From Methylobacterium tardum (lineage in GTDB: Bacteria > Pseudomonadota > Alphaproteobacteria > Rhizobiales > Beijerinckiaceae), in NCBI RefSeq assembly GCF_023546765.1, contig NZ_CP097484.1, forward strand, positions 561,501-625,500: a stretch of 64,000 bases of DNA, given 5' to 3'. The notes beneath the pieces were generated by a model. The model was not told the DNA's origin, made no database searches, and was given only the letters and a program-made list of their open reading frames with translations. Shown here in pieces: positions 8,701 to 18,907 of the stretch; the first letter of the stretch is position 1, and each line of letters begins with the position of its first letter. The position numbers and the translations under genes are program-made.

Positions 8701-9981
8701 TCAGTCGAGCTTCACCGGCGGGCTGATCAGGTGGTCGAGATCGCCGAGCACCCATGTCAGGGTCCCCCGCAGCGGGCCGTAGAGGCCGATCTGGTGCTGC
8801 CGGTACAGCAGGTCGTGGGTCAGGCGCGCGGACAGCCCGTTCAGCCGGCCGCCGCCGAACGTGTAGCGGCCCAGCGTCCCCCAGCCATTGAAATCGGCCA
8901 GCGAGACGATGGCGCCCTTCTCGACGTAATGGAACGGCGGAAGCTCCGTCGCCACCGTGTCGCCGCGGGCCAGGACGCGGCCAAGATGGCGCGCGAGGTG
9001 CTGGGCCTGCTGCCGGGCGGCCTGGGCCGTCGCCGGGACCGGCTTGCCGGTCTGGGGGTCGGTGAGGCTGGCGCAGTCGCCCAACGCGATGATGGCGGGA
9101 TCGCGGGTCGTACGCAGATCCGGTCCGACGACGAGCTGCCCGGTCCGTGAGCGTTCCAGGCCGTCGAGACCCGCAAGCACGTCCGGCGCCTTCACGCCGG
9201 CCGCCCAGACCTTAAGTCCCGCCGGGATTCGGCTGCCGTCCTTCAGGGTGAAGCCGGTCGCGTCCGCCGCCGTGACCATCGCGCCGGTCCTGACCTCGAC
9301 GGCGAGGTCCGACAGGGTCCGGGCGGCGGCGCGCGAGACCTTCTCGGGGAAGGCCGGCAGCAGGCGCGGCCCGCTCTCGATCAAGGTCAGGCGCAGGCGC
9401 CCCGGCAGGTCCGGCGAGCCGTAGGCCGAGAGCAGGTTGATGGCGTGCTTCAGCTCGGCGGCCAGCTCGACGCCGGTGGCGCCGCCACCCACGATCGCGA
9501 TCTCCAGCATGCCGCCGCGGTCGAGACGCGCCAGCAGGTGGCACCGGAGCTGGTCGTGGAAATGCTCGGCCTCGGTCAGGTCATCGATGGTCAGGCAGTG
9601 CTCGGCCACGCCCGGCGTGCCGAAATCGTTGGCCCGGCTTCCGATGGCGAGCACGAGCAGATCGTAGGCGATCTCAACCTCCGGCCGCCCCTCCGCGGCC
9701 TCGACAGCGAGGCGGACGCGCCGGGCCTGCCGGTCGATGCCGACGAGAGCTCCGGGCTGGAAGCGGAAGCCGTTGCGCCGTGCCTGAGCGAAGAAATCCA
9801 CCTTCTGCCGGTCGGCCCGGGCGGTGCCGGCCGCGAAGGTGTGCAGCATCGGCTTCCAGACGTGGGACAGGCTGCGGTCGGCCAGCGTCACGTCGGCCCG
9901 GTCGCCACGGCCGAGGCTCGTGGCCACCTCGATGCCGGCAACCCCGCCACCGACGATCACGATCCGAGCCCTGTCCGCCAT
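8701..9981 (-). CDS. NAD(P)/FAD-dependent oxidoreductase, type II NADH dehydrogenase-like
   Basis: A 426-residue flavoprotein. The N-terminal FAD Rossmann motif IVGGGVAGIEVATSLGR, an internal NAD Rossmann motif AIVGGGATGVELAAELKHA, and the FAD-contacting block IIALGDCASL followed by PVPATAQAARQQAQ are all present. The C-terminal segment (YTFGGGRLNGLSARLTHDLLY and the LRGTLTWVLGDL region) matches membrane-associating NDH-2 enzymes, which pass electrons from NADH to quinone without proton pumping. GGAGAC just before the ATG of MADRARIV fixes the start; the in-frame upstream extension is not coding-like. It is transcribed after the atp gene set but separated by a terminator. Confidence 0.9.
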   Translation of the reverse strand: MADRARIVIVGGGVAGIEVATSLGRGDRADVTLADRSLSHVWKPMLHTFAAGTARADRQKVDFFAQARRNGFRFQPGALVGIDRQARRVRLAVEAAEGRPEVEIAYDLLVLAIGSRANDFGTPGVAEHCLTIDDLTEAEHFHDQLRCHLLARLDRGGMLEIAIVGGGATGVELAAELKHAINLLSAYGSPDLPGRLRLTLIESGPRLLPAFPEKVSRAAARTLSDLAVEVRTGAMVTAADATGFTLKDGSRIPAGLKVWAAGVKAPDVLAGLDGLERSRTGQLVVGPDLRTTRDPAIIALGDCASLTDPQTGKPVPATAQAARQQAQHLARHLGRVLARGDTVATELPPFHYVEKGAIVSLADFNGWGTLGRYTFGGGRLNGLSARLTHDLLYRQHQIGLYGPLRGTLTWVLGDLDHLISPPVKLD

Positions 9982-10083
9982 GATGTCTCCGCGTTCACCC
10001 TCCTCGGGAACGCCGGTCAGGGCACCGATGTTCGCGACGGCAGGCGCGGATGCACCGCGTCTTTGCGCGCGTCGTCCACCATG

Positions 10084-10108
10084 AAAAAAGCCGCCCGAAG
10101 GCGGCTTT
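10084..10108 (-). terminator. Rho-independent terminator after the atp operon
   Basis: On the minus strand GCCGCC-TTCG-GGCGGC is followed by six T residues: a 6-bp GC stem with a stable UUCG tetraloop and a U-tract. It sits 28 bp past the atpF stop. On the plus strand the same hairpin is followed by TTTCT, so weak bidirectional action is possible. Confidence 0.85.
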
Positions 10109-10135
10109 CTCAAACCGTGCAGCGCTGCGGCCGGA

Positions 10136-10624
10136 TCAGGACCGCAGGCGGGTCCGGACCTCGCCGAGGCTGGCGCGGATCAGGCCCTGGGCCGCGTCGC
10201 CCTGCAGCCGCTCGCGCAGGATCGTCTCCGACACCTTCACGGCGGCCTCGGCCGCGGCAGCGCGTACCTGGGCCTCAGCCTGCGCCTCGGCCTGGGCGAT
10301 CTTGGTCTCGGCGGCCTTGGTGCGGCGCGCCAGGAAGTCGTCGAGCTTGCGGTGGCCCTCCTCGGCGGCGCGCTGGGCCTCCTCGCGGGCGCCGGCGACG
10401 ATCGACTCGGCCTCCTTCTCGGCCTCGGCGCGGCGGCGCTTGTAATCGGCGAGCACGGCGGCGGCCTCCTCGCGCAGGCGCTTGGCCTCGCCGAGCTCGT
10501 GGCGGACACGGTTGGCGCGGCCGTCCAGCCCCTTGGTCATGGCCGAGAAACCGCCGACCTTCCAGGCAATGCCCATGAAGATCACGAACGCGACGGCGAC
10601 CCAGAATTCGGCTTCGAGCAGCAT
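10136..10624 (-). CDS. atpF: ATP synthase F0 subunit b
   Basis: A 162-residue peripheral-stalk subunit. One N-terminal membrane helix ([21 protein letters not shown]) is followed by a long, charged Ala/Glu/Lys/Arg coiled-coil typical of b subunits, ending in a short helical domain that docks on F1. It is the last gene of the atpI-B-E-G-F set; alphaproteobacteria and cyanobacteria carry two distinct b-type subunits, and this one, with the shorter N-terminus, is b. The start at MLLEAEFW is supported by the helix position and by only 13 bp to the b' gene. Confidence 0.95.
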   Translation of the reverse strand: MLLEAEFWVAVAFVIFMGIAWKVGGFSAMTKGLDGRANRVRHELGEAKRLREEAAAVLADYKRRRAEAEKEAESIVAGAREEAQRAAEEGHRKLDDFLARRTKAAETKIAQAEAQAEAQVRAAAAEAAVKVSETILRERLQGDAAQGLIRASLGEVRTRLRS

Positions 10625-10637
10625 CGTGGGTTCCCGT

Positions 10638-11216
10638 CTAGTGTGCGGTGGCGTCGAGGGCGCGGTCGAGGCTGGCCCGGTCGGGGGCCTGACCGGTGAG
10701 GCGCTCGACGATCGCCGAGGCGGCCTCGCCCGCGATGGAGCGGACATTGCCCATGGCGGCCTCGGTCCGTGTACGGATCGTCGCCTCGGAGGCGGAGAGC
10801 TTGGCGTTCAGCTGCTCCTCCAGGGCCTTGCGCTTGGTCTCGGCCTCGGCGGCGAGCGCGTTGCGGGTGGTCTGCGCGATGTCGCGCGCCTTGCCCTGGG
10901 CGTCCCGCAGCGCGGTCTCGAAGGCCACGCCGGCGGCATCCGCCTCGGCCTTCATCGCCTGCGCCTGGTCCAGGTCGGCACGCAGGCGCTCGGCGCGGGC
11001 ATGCAGGATCGACTGGATCCGCGGCAGCGCGATCTTGTCCATCAGGTAGTAGAGCAGCCCGAAGGCCAGGGCGAGCCAGATCAGCTGCGCCAGGAAGCCG
11101 GAGCTCTCGAAGGGCGGGAAGGCGCCGGTATGCGCTTCCGTGTGCTCGGTATGGCCCGGCACGATCTGCGTGTCGGCGCCCGGAGGCGGCGTGGTGAGGG
11201 GATTGGGCTGCGCCAT
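10638..11216 (-). CDS. atpG: ATP synthase F0 subunit b'
   Basis: A 192-residue b' subunit, the second peripheral-stalk protein. It has a hydrophilic ~45-residue N-terminal extension ([16 protein letters not shown]) before the membrane helix ([19 protein letters not shown]), then the long amphipathic coiled-coil ([19 protein letters not shown]). This long N-terminus is characteristic of b' in Rhizobiales. It lies between atpE and atpF. The symbol atpG (sometimes atpX or atpF2) is used here for b', not for the gamma subunit. Confidence 0.94.
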   Translation of the reverse strand: MAQPNPLTTPPPGADTQIVPGHTEHTEAHTGAFPPFESSGFLAQLIWLALAFGLLYYLMDKIALPRIQSILHARAERLRADLDQAQAMKAEADAAGVAFETALRDAQGKARDIAQTTRNALAAEAETKRKALEEQLNAKLSASEATIRTRTEAAMGNVRSIAGEAASAIVERLTGQAPDRASLDRALDATAH

Positions 11217-11355
11217 GAGACCGCTACACTGACACCGTTCGCTGTGCCACCGCAGGGCGGTGACGGAAGAAGCGGGCGCCCCGCCGGGGAGCGCCCACCC
11301 GTTCATCGGGCGGCTGCCCGAAGAGGCCGCGGGATCCGCGGCCTCCGGACGCCGA

Positions 11356-11583
11356 TCAGACGGCGAAGAGCAGCAGCAGCGCGATCAGCAGCGAGAAGAT
11401 GCCGAGCGCCTCGGTGAGGGCGAAGCCCAGGAGCAGCGTGGCGCGCTGGCCGTCGGCCGCGGACGGGTTGCGAAGGGCGCCGGCGAGGAACTGACCGAAC
11501 AGGTTGCCGAGGCCGATGCCCGCACCCGCCATGCCGAGGCAGGCGAGGCCGGCGCCGATGTACTTCGCAGCGACGGGATCCAT
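11356..11583 (-). CDS. atpE: ATP synthase F0 subunit c
   Basis: A 75-residue proteolipid forming the proton-driven c-ring. Two helices are joined by a polar loop with the conserved RNPSA (Arg-Asn-Pro), and the essential carboxylate is the glutamate in [11 protein letters not shown] of helix 2. Glycine repeats in helix 1 ([17 protein letters not shown]) are as expected for ring packing. A 139-bp gap follows before atpG and a 66-bp gap precedes it after atpB; the start is preceded by AGGAGTTATC. The ion-binding pattern fits H+ rather than Na+ use. Confidence 0.97.
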   Translation of the reverse strand: MDPVAAKYIGAGLACLGMAGAGIGLGNLFGQFLAGALRNPSAADGQRATLLLGFALTEALGIFSLLIALLLLFAV

Positions 11584-11649
11584 GATAACTCCTGAGGTCT
11601 CTTCAGATCGAAACGTGCTTTGACGTTTGCGGCGGGTGGAGCCGGCCGA

Positions 11650-12405
11650 TCAGTGGCCGGGGTGAAGGGCGTCGTTGAGGTAGATCGCCGTCAGCGTCGC
11701 GAAGACGTAGGCCTGAAGCGCCGCAACGAGGAACTCGAGAGCGGTCAGCGCGATCGTCAGGAACAGCGGGAGCGGCGATAGCACGCTCCAGGCGCCGGCG
11801 AGAAGAAGCTGGACCACGAAGAACGCGAAGATCTTCATCGCGATGTGGCCGGCCAGCATGTTGGCGAACAGACGGACCGACAGGCTGATCGGGCGCGAGA
11901 TGAACGAGATGATCTCGATCGGCACCAGGATCGCCAGCAGCGGCTTCGGCACGCCTGACGGCACGAACAGGCCGAAGAAGTGGGTGCCGTGCTTCATCAC
12001 GCCGAAGATCACCACGGTGGAGATCACCAGCGCGGCGAGGCCGAAGGTGACGATCAGGTGGCTGGTCACCGCGAAGGCGTAGGGGATCATGCCGAACAGG
12101 TTCAGGATCAGCACGAACATGAACAGCGAGAACACCAGCGGCATGAACCGCTTGCCGCCGTCGCCGGTGGCCTGGTGGAGCGTGTCGGCGATGAATTCGT
12201 AGAAGATCTCGGCCAGCGACTGCATCCGGCCCGGAACCACCGAGCGCGACGCCGTCGCCACGATGGTGATCAGCGCGATCACGCCCACGGCGGCGAACAT
12301 GTACAGGGCGGATTGCGTGAACGCGAGCTGCTGATGGCCGATATGGCCGAGCGAGACGAGCGGCTTCAGCTCGAACTGCTCGATCGGGTCGATCGTGACC
12401 GCCAT
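11650..12405 (-). CDS. atpB: ATP synthase F0 subunit a
   Basis: A 251-residue multi-spanning stator subunit that forms the two proton half-channels against the c-ring. The essential arginine is in RPISLSVRLFANMLAGH, and the late helix ALEFLVAALQAYVFATLT carries the conserved glutamine. The N-terminal IDPIEQFELKPL motif is typical of alphaproteobacterial a subunits. The ATG of MAVTIDPIEQ is chosen by family N-terminus. Order atpI-atpB-atpE is canonical; the F1 genes are not in this window, as usual for this group. Confidence 0.97.
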   Translation of the reverse strand: MAVTIDPIEQFELKPLVSLGHIGHQQLAFTQSALYMFAAVGVIALITIVATASRSVVPGRMQSLAEIFYEFIADTLHQATGDGGKRFMPLVFSLFMFVLILNLFGMIPYAFAVTSHLIVTFGLAALVISTVVIFGVMKHGTHFFGLFVPSGVPKPLLAILVPIEIISFISRPISLSVRLFANMLAGHIAMKIFAFFVVQLLLAGAWSVLSPLPLFLTIALTALEFLVAALQAYVFATLTAIYLNDALHPGH

Positions 12406-12477
12406 TCCCGCTCCCGCCCTTCTTGTCCGGCGCACCGACGGTTGTCGGGCGCCTCGATTACCACTGACCGGCGCGCC

Positions 12478-12852
12478 TTATGGCTCCTGCCGATCGCGCC
12501 GTTCCGGACGCGCGCCGGCGAAACCCGACACCCGCATCACGTTGTAGACCCCCGCGACGAACCCCAGCATCAGGAGAACGATCATTCCCCAGGGCTTGGT
12601 CCCGAAGACATGATCGACGATCCAGCCGAGTATGCCCCCCGCGATCACGCCCGCGACGAACTCCGTGGAGATCGTCATGGCCTGGCCCAGCGAGGAGGCC
12701 CCGCCGCTCCGAGGGCGCGCCGAAGGATCGGGAGCAGCCTGCGGCCGCTTCCGTTCGATCTGCGTCTCGAGACGTCTGAGCCTCGCGGAGAGTTCGCTAT
12801 CCGTCGGCGTCTGCTCGGTCCCTTTCCCGTCCCTCGGGTCGTCGCCGTTCAC
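12478..12852 (-). CDS. atpI: ATP synthase protein I (AtpI)
   Basis: A 124-residue protein: a charged N-terminal half with a short coiled-coil-like segment (ELSARLRRLETQIERK) followed by two membrane helices (FVAGVIAGGILGWIVDHVFG and WGMIVLLMLGFVAGVYNVMR). This is the AtpI/AtpZ class, thought to aid c-ring assembly or magnesium transport and not part of the final enzyme. It is the first gene of the set and follows a strong promoter by about 50 bp. Family membership is clear from helix motifs and position; function is known only by analogy. Confidence 0.93.
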   Translation of the reverse strand: MNGDDPRDGKGTEQTPTDSELSARLRRLETQIERKRPQAAPDPSARPRSGGASSLGQAMTISTEFVAGVIAGGILGWIVDHVFGTKPWGMIVLLMLGFVAGVYNVMRVSGFAGARPERRDRQEP

Positions 12853-12914
12853 GGCTCAAAACTCATCGGGCGGGAGGATCTGGAACCGGCTGGACGCCCC
12901 CAGCAAGCGGGCGC

Positions 12915-12943
12915 ACCATAGTTTCGCCTATCTTGAGTGTCAA
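12915..12943 (-). promoter_or_regulatory. Sigma-70-type promoter of the atp genes
   Basis: Reading on the minus strand: TTGACA (12943-12938), 17-bp spacer, TATGGT (12920-12915). The -35 is perfect and the spacing ideal; the -10 matches TATAAT at four of six positions. Transcription would start near 12908, about 55 bp before the atpI start codon. No competing gene lies between. Confidence 0.75.
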
Positions 12944-13004
12944 GGCGAACCGCATACACAGTAAGTCTTTGATTCTGAGTTGGTATTTCAGGTTGGGACG
13001 TTGT

Positions 13005-13035
13005 GCCGGAGCCGCGCTCCGCGCGTGGCTCCGGC
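13005..13035 (-). terminator. Hairpin after the DsbA-like gene
   Basis: A perfect 9-bp inverted repeat GCCGGAGCC...GGCTCCGGC with a GC-rich 13-base centre, just past the stop at 13043. No T-tract follows, so it is a terminator-like or mRNA-stabilising hairpin and not a standard intrinsic terminator. It also insulates the atp promoter downstream. Confidence 0.5.
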
Positions 13036-13042
13036 CGGTCGC

Positions 13043-13687
13043 TTAGGCGCCCAGGATCGGCTTGATCACCTTCTCCATGCCCTCGACCGTCATCTCGCCG
13101 GTGTAGCGCTCGCCGTTGATGAAGAAGGTCGGGGTGGAATCGACCTTGAACACGTCGAGCCCGCGCTGCTTCACGGCGTTCACCGCGCTGTAGACCTTCT
13201 GGTCCTTGAGGCACGCCTCGAAGGTCTGCTTGTTGTAGCCGGCCTGCCGCAGCATCTGCTCCAGCGCGTCGACGGGCTTCTGTGTGAAGGCCCAGGCCGG
13301 CTGCTGGTCGAACAGCAGGTCGGTGATCGGGTAGTACTTGGAATCGCCCTCGCAGCGCGCCAGCATGAAGGCCGCGGTGGCCAGGGGATCGAGGGGAAAC
13401 TCGCGGAGCGTGAACCGCACCTTGCCGGTGTCGATGTAGCGCTCCTTGAGGGTCGGCCAGGTGTTCCGATGAAAGGCCGCGCAGTGCGAGCAGGTCATCG
13501 AGGCGTACTCGATGATCGTGCACTTGGCGTCCGCCGGGCCGAGCCAGACATCGCCGAGCGGACCCGGCTGCAGCAGGGCGGCCGTGTCGACGCCCTCCGC
13601 CCGAGCGGAGCGGCCGAGGTAGGGCAGGGCGAGGCCGGCGCCGAGCGCGAGGCCGGAGATCTTGAGAGCGTCGCGTCGCGTCGTCAT
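13043..13687 (-). CDS. DsbA-family periplasmic thiol oxidoreductase
   Basis: A 214-residue thioredoxin-fold protein with the DsbA-type insertion. The N-terminus (MTTRRDALKISGLALGAGLALPYLG) is a signal sequence with a twin arginine, so Tat export is possible. The redox pair is C66-S-H-C69 (MTCSHCAAFH), and the cis-proline loop is STPTFFING. Relatives include BdbD/ScsC-like oxidases and Tat-exported DsbA-like proteins of Rhizobiales. A dsbB gene lies 18 kb away in this window, but no direct link is shown. The next gene on this strand (DciA-like) is ~116 bp upstream. Confidence 0.9.
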   Translation of the reverse strand: MTTRRDALKISGLALGAGLALPYLGRSARAEGVDTAALLQPGPLGDVWLGPADAKCTIIEYASMTCSHCAAFHRNTWPTLKERYIDTGKVRFTLREFPLDPLATAAFMLARCEGDSKYYPITDLLFDQQPAWAFTQKPVDALEQMLRQAGYNKQTFEACLKDQKVYSAVNAVKQRGLDVFKVDSTPTFFINGERYTGEMTVEGMEKVIKPILGA

Positions 13688-13803
13688 CGGGCAGGCTCCG
13701 CCGAATTGGTCGGTCTTGGCGTGCGAAAGCCGGTACTCGGGCGCGGGCGTCCTGGCAAGATGACCGAATCGCCTCTGCGCCCGCGGACGCGCCGGCGTCC
13801 GGC

Positions 13804-14286
13804 TCAGCGCTCGGGGCGGGTGGCGACGGCGGCGGTGCCGAGGCGGTCGAGGGCTGCGCGCAGCCCGTCATCCTCGATCCCCGAGACGGCGCGCTGCACC
13901 TCGACGACCCGCGCCGGATCGATGCGGGCGCGCGACGGCTGCCGCCCGCCACGGCCGACCCGGTCCTGCTGCAGCACGATCCGCGAAACGCAGGCCCAGC
14001 CGTAATGGGCGTTGATCCGTTGGATCACCACCGGCGCGAGGTGCTGCAATTCGATGGCGAACACCCCCTCGACGCGCACCACCAGCGTGCCGGATTCGGG
14101 CGCGTCCGAATCCTTGCGGCGGCGCTTGGGCCATTCCAGCTTGGACGGTCGGCAATAGCGGGCCAGCCGCTCGCCGACGATCTCCGGCCAGGCGGCGAGG
14201 ATGTCGGTCGAGGCGAATCCTTGCGCCGCGAACGCCGGGCCGATGCAGCCCTCGATCAGTTCGGCCAGCGGTTTGACGCGCGCCAT
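13804..14286 (-). CDS. DUF721/DciA-family protein
   Basis: A 160-residue protein with the DUF721 region over residues ~5-110 (AAQGFASTDILAAWPEIVGERLARYCRP, then VRVEGVFAIELQHLAPVVIQRINAHYG). DUF721 includes DciA, which loads the replicative helicase DnaB in bacteria lacking DnaC/DnaI; the W-P-E-I-VG block is the hallmark. The C-terminal ~45 residues are basic and probably disordered. It is divergent from mutY with ~133 bp between starts, the usual pairing in Rhizobiales. Symbol withheld because the helicase-loading role has not been shown for all members. Confidence 0.85.
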   Translation of the reverse strand: MARVKPLAELIEGCIGPAFAAQGFASTDILAAWPEIVGERLARYCRPSKLEWPKRRRKDSDAPESGTLVVRVEGVFAIELQHLAPVVIQRINAHYGWACVSRIVLQQDRVGRGGRQPSRARIDPARVVEVQRAVSGIEDDGLRAALDRLGTAAVATRPER

Positions 14287-14419
14287 GGTGGTTCCGGACC
14301 TGTGGATCCGCGAAGGGTAGCGCAGGATGGTTGACGAAGGGAGGACGCGCCGGCGCTTTCGCCGCCCTATGATCGCCGCCGGGCTCCGGCTATGCAGCGC
14401 GATCCTTGTCGACCTGACC

Positions 14420-15754
14420 ATGCCGCTTCGCACAGCCACGGATCCCGAGCCCGGTCCCGGACCGCGCGCCGACGACCTGCTCGCCTGGTACGACCGGCAT
14501 CGGCGGGTCCTGCCGTGGCGGGCGCTCGCCGGCGAGGTGCCCGAACCCTATCGGGTCTGGCTTTCCGAGGTCATGCTGCAGCAGACCACGATCGCGGCGG
14601 TCCGGCCGTATTTCGAGCGCTTCCTGACGCGCTTCCCGGACGTCTTCGCCCTGGCCGACGCGCCCGAGGAGGCGGTGATGTCGGCCTGGGCCGGCCTCGG
14701 CTACTATTCCCGCGCCCGCAACCTCCACGCCTGCGCGAAAGCCGTCGCGGCCGGAGGTGGCCGCTTCCCCGACACGGCCGAGGGTCTGCGCAAGCTTCCG
14801 GGGATCGGCGCCTACACGGCCGGTGCCATCGCGGCGATCGCCTTCGACCGGCAGGAGGCGGCGGTCGACGGCAATGTCGAGCGCGTCCTGAGCCGAGCCT
14901 ACGCGGTGGAAACGCCGCTCCCGGGCAGCAGGCCGGAGATCCGCCGCCTGACGCAGGCGCTGGTGCCGGCGGACAGGCCGGGCGACTTCGCTCAGGCGCT
15001 GATGGATCTCGGCGCGACGATCTGCACGCCCAAGCGCCCCGCCTGCGCGCTCTGCCCCTGGATGCGGCCCTGCCGCGCCCGCGCGCTCGGCATCCAGGAG
15101 ACGTTCCCGCGCAAGATCAAGGTGACCAAGGGGGCGCTCCGCCGCGGCGCGGCCTTCGTGGCGATCCGCAGCGGCGACGAGGCGGTGCTGCTGCGGACCC
15201 GGGCCCCGGAGGGGCTGCTCGGCAACATGGCCGAGCCGCCGGGCAGCGCCTGGGAGCCGGATTACGACGTTGCCGCCGCGCTTCTGGACGCCCCCCTCGA
15301 TGCGCGGTGGAAGCGCCTGCCGGGGCTGGTTCGCCACGGCTTCACGCATTTCCCGCTGGAACTGACGGTGTTCGTCGCCCGCGTCGCGCTCGCGACGGCG
15401 GCCCCGTCCGGCATGCGCTTCACCCCGCGCAGCGCCCTCGACGACGAGCCGCTGCCCGGGCTGATGCGCAAGGTCCTGGCGCACGCCTTCGACCCGAAGC
15501 CCGAGCCCGAGAAGAAGCCGCGCGGCCGCCCCAAGAAGGAGCCGCCGCCGATGCCACTGCTCGCGGCGATGGAGCCGCCGGTGTCGATGCCGGACCCCGA
15601 GCCGCGCCCGCGCGTGCGCGCCGTGCCGAAGCCGCCCCCGAAGCCCGCGCCCGCGCCGCCGCCGGAAGCGGATGATCTGCTGGAGGGGGAGGTGGAGCCG
15701 CCCGCCGGGCCGCCACCGCCGCGACGCCGGGGACCGGCCCGCAGACGATCGTAA
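14420..15754 (+). CDS. mutY: A/G-specific adenine glycosylase MutY with AT-hook tail
   Basis: A 444-residue base-excision repair enzyme that removes adenine mispaired with 8-oxoguanine. Catalytic E50 lies in WLSEVMLQQTT, the helix-hairpin-helix is LPGIGAYTAGAI, and catalytic D150 lies in AVDGNVERV. The [4Fe-4S] ligands follow as C-X6-C-X2-C-X5-C. A NUDIX-like C-terminal domain (from ~residue 235) recognises 8-oxoG. Beyond ~residue 355 is an unusual tail: PRGRPKK at 367-373 is an AT-hook core, followed by a long Pro/Glu/Arg-rich disordered stretch. ATG at MPLRTATDP is chosen over an upstream in-frame GTG/ATG because the extra 31 residues do not look conserved. Confidence 0.94.
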   Translation: MPLRTATDPEPGPGPRADDLLAWYDRHRRVLPWRALAGEVPEPYRVWLSEVMLQQTTIAAVRPYFERFLTRFPDVFALADAPEEAVMSAWAGLGYYSRARNLHACAKAVAAGGGRFPDTAEGLRKLPGIGAYTAGAIAAIAFDRQEAAVDGNVERVLSRAYAVETPLPGSRPEIRRLTQALVPADRPGDFAQALMDLGATICTPKRPACALCPWMRPCRARALGIQETFPRKIKVTKGALRRGAAFVAIRSGDEAVLLRTRAPEGLLGNMAEPPGSAWEPDYDVAAALLDAPLDARWKRLPGLVRHGFTHFPLELTVFVARVALATAAPSGMRFTPRSALDDEPLPGLMRKVLAHAFDPKPEPEKKPRGRPKKEPPPMPLLAAMEPPVSMPDPEPRPRVRAVPKPPPKPAPAPPPEADDLLEGEVEPPAGPPPPRRRGPARRRS

Positions 15755-15766
15755 CAAGATCGCGCC

Positions 15767-15894
15767 GTCATTCCGGGGCTCGCCGCAGGCGAGAGCCCGG
15801 AATCCAGATACGTGCTCGGTTCGGTCCGTGGCGCCCCGACTCGGTGACGGCGCGGTTCTGGATTCCAGGCCCTGCTTCGCAGTCCCGGAATGAC
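15767..15894. repeat. Interspersed palindromic element, copy 1
   Basis: A 128-bp composite inverted repeat. Left arm GTCATTCCGGGGCTCGCC... and right arm ...CAGTCCCGGAATGAC are mutually complementary at the ends; the left arm alone also folds (ATTCCGGG...CCCGGAAT). The element ends have close counterparts at 22297-22408. It resembles the intergenic palindromic elements common in Rhizobiales genomes, and lies between convergent mutY and ccrM. Confidence 0.8.
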
Positions 15895-15972
15895 TGACCC
15901 TGTGTGGGATGCGGTTCTACCGCCAGTTGATGGTTGCGCCGCAGTTGTCGGCCGCAGCAAGCGGAAAAGGGT

Positions 15973-17747
<1,775 letters not shown>

Positions 17748-18098
17748 ATGTCGTTTGGTTTCGGAAAGTTCGTCGCCTCGCTTGGAATGCTGTCCACCGT
17801 CCTCGGAACGACTGTCCCGGCCACCGCGCAGAGCGGAGCGGCCTCCTGGTACGGCAGCGGGCACCGCACCGCGAACGGCGAGCACTTCAACCCCAACGGA
17901 CTGACCGCCGCCCATCGCAGCCTGCCCTTCGGAACCCGGGTCCGCGTCGAGAACAAGCGGACCGGGCGCTCGGTCGTGGTGCGCATCAACGACCGCGGTC
18001 CCTTCGTGCGCGGCCGCATCATCGACCTGTCGCGCGGCTCGGCCCGTGCCCTCGGCATGGGCGGCACGACCTACGTCTCCCTGCAGGTCCTGAAATAA
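17748..18098 (+). CDS. rlpA: RlpA-like septal/cell-wall lipoprotein-family protein
   Basis: A ~116-residue secreted protein with an N-terminal signal peptide (FGKFVASLGMLSTVLGTTVPATAQ) and a single double-psi beta-barrel domain. The family motifs ASWYGSGHRTANGEHFNPNGLTAAHRSLPFGTRVRV and INDRGPFVRGRIIDLSRGSARAL contain the catalytic Asp and His of RlpA-type lytic transglycosylases. No SPOR domain is present and no lipobox cysteine is seen, so it is a minimal, probably periplasmic form. AAGGGA is five bases before a TTG at 17742 and 11 before the ATG at 17748, so either could be the start. Confidence 0.9.
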   Translation: MSFGFGKFVASLGMLSTVLGTTVPATAQSGAASWYGSGHRTANGEHFNPNGLTAAHRSLPFGTRVRVENKRTGRSVVVRINDRGPFVRGRIIDLSRGSARALGMGGTTYVSLQVLK

Positions 18099-18209
18099 CG
18101 TCGCAGACCTTCAGCCGCCCGGCTCCGAAGGGGCAGGGCGGCTCCCGGGCGTTGTCGGCGACGATGCGAGGCCCCATCTGCAGCCGGGTTCAATCCGGAT
18201 CAGCTGCCC

Positions 18210-18524
18210 ATGCCCAAGCCCCTCATCGTCGATATCCCGCACGACCTCGGCCGCGACGAGGCCAAGCGGCGCCTCGAGCAGGGCACCGAGCAGGCACGGG
18301 CATTCCTGGCCAAGAGCGGCATCGCGGTCGACCAGCTGGCGTGGACCGGGGACCGGCTCGATTTCGGCGTGTCGGCGCTCGCGCAGAACGTCGCCGGAAC
18401 CATCGATGTCGGCGCGGAGAGCGTGCGCCTTGAGGTGAAGCTGCCGTTCCTGCTCGCCCTGTTCGCCGAGAAGATCCAGAAGGTGGCAAGCAAGGAAGGC
18501 AACCTGCTGCTCACCAAGAAGTAG
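18210..18524 (+). CDS. Polyhydroxyalkanoic acid system family protein
   Basis: A 104-residue protein of the PHA granule-associated small family (PHA_gran_rgn type). Motifs HDLGRDEAKRRLEQGTEQARAFL, a central WTGDRLDFGVSALAQNVAGTIDV and the terminal LPFLLALFAEKIQKVASKEGNLLLTKK are characteristic. These small proteins are often near polyhydroxyalkanoate genes, but none is adjacent here, so a role in storage granules is inferred from the family name only. No signal peptide. The gap to rlpA is ~110 bp, so co-transcription is uncertain. Confidence 0.85.
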   Translation: MPKPLIVDIPHDLGRDEAKRRLEQGTEQARAFLAKSGIAVDQLAWTGDRLDFGVSALAQNVAGTIDVGAESVRLEVKLPFLLALFAEKIQKVASKEGNLLLTKK

Positions 18525-18604
18525 CCGTCCGGAACCGGAGGGGCGGGACCTCGTTTCCGCCCGAACGGTGCAGGAACGCACCGTTGGCCATCCGGAGGAA
18601 CACC

Positions 18605-18841
18605 GTGTCCCAGTTCACGCTCGCCGACCCGGGGCAGGTCCCCGAGGTGCCGCCGCAGCCGGGTCCGGCACCCGACCGGCCCTACGACCCGCCGCAGGCC
18701 CCGACGCAGCCCCCGGGGCCGGAGATCCCCGGGAATACGCCCGCCGAGGCGCCGGGCATCCAGCCGCCCGAGATCCCCGTCAACGATCCCGGCGCGCCGG
18801 AGATCAGCCCGCCCACCGGGCCGGCGAACCCGATCGCCTGA
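18605..18841 (+). CDS. Short proline-rich protein
   Basis: A 78-residue low-complexity protein, about one third proline, with irregular repeats of PEI(P/S) and PG/PP pairs (for example QPPEIPVNDPGAPEISPP). GGAGG lies four bases before the GTG of MSQFTLADPGQ, which decides the start; an in-frame TTG seven codons upstream would place that ribosome site inside the gene. No signal peptide or domain is seen; it is likely disordered. Similar short proline-rich frames occur in related genomes, but I cannot name a family. It precedes an ABC-F gene by 66 bp in the same direction. Confidence 0.65.
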   Translation: MSQFTLADPGQVPEVPPQPGPAPDRPYDPPQAPTQPPGPEIPGNTPAEAPGIQPPEIPVNDPGAPEISPPTGPANPIA

Positions 18842-18907
18842 CCGGGCGAAGTTCCGGCGGGGCGGCACCGTTTGAACCGGCCGCCTCGCGCTGCCATAAG
18901 CCGGCCC

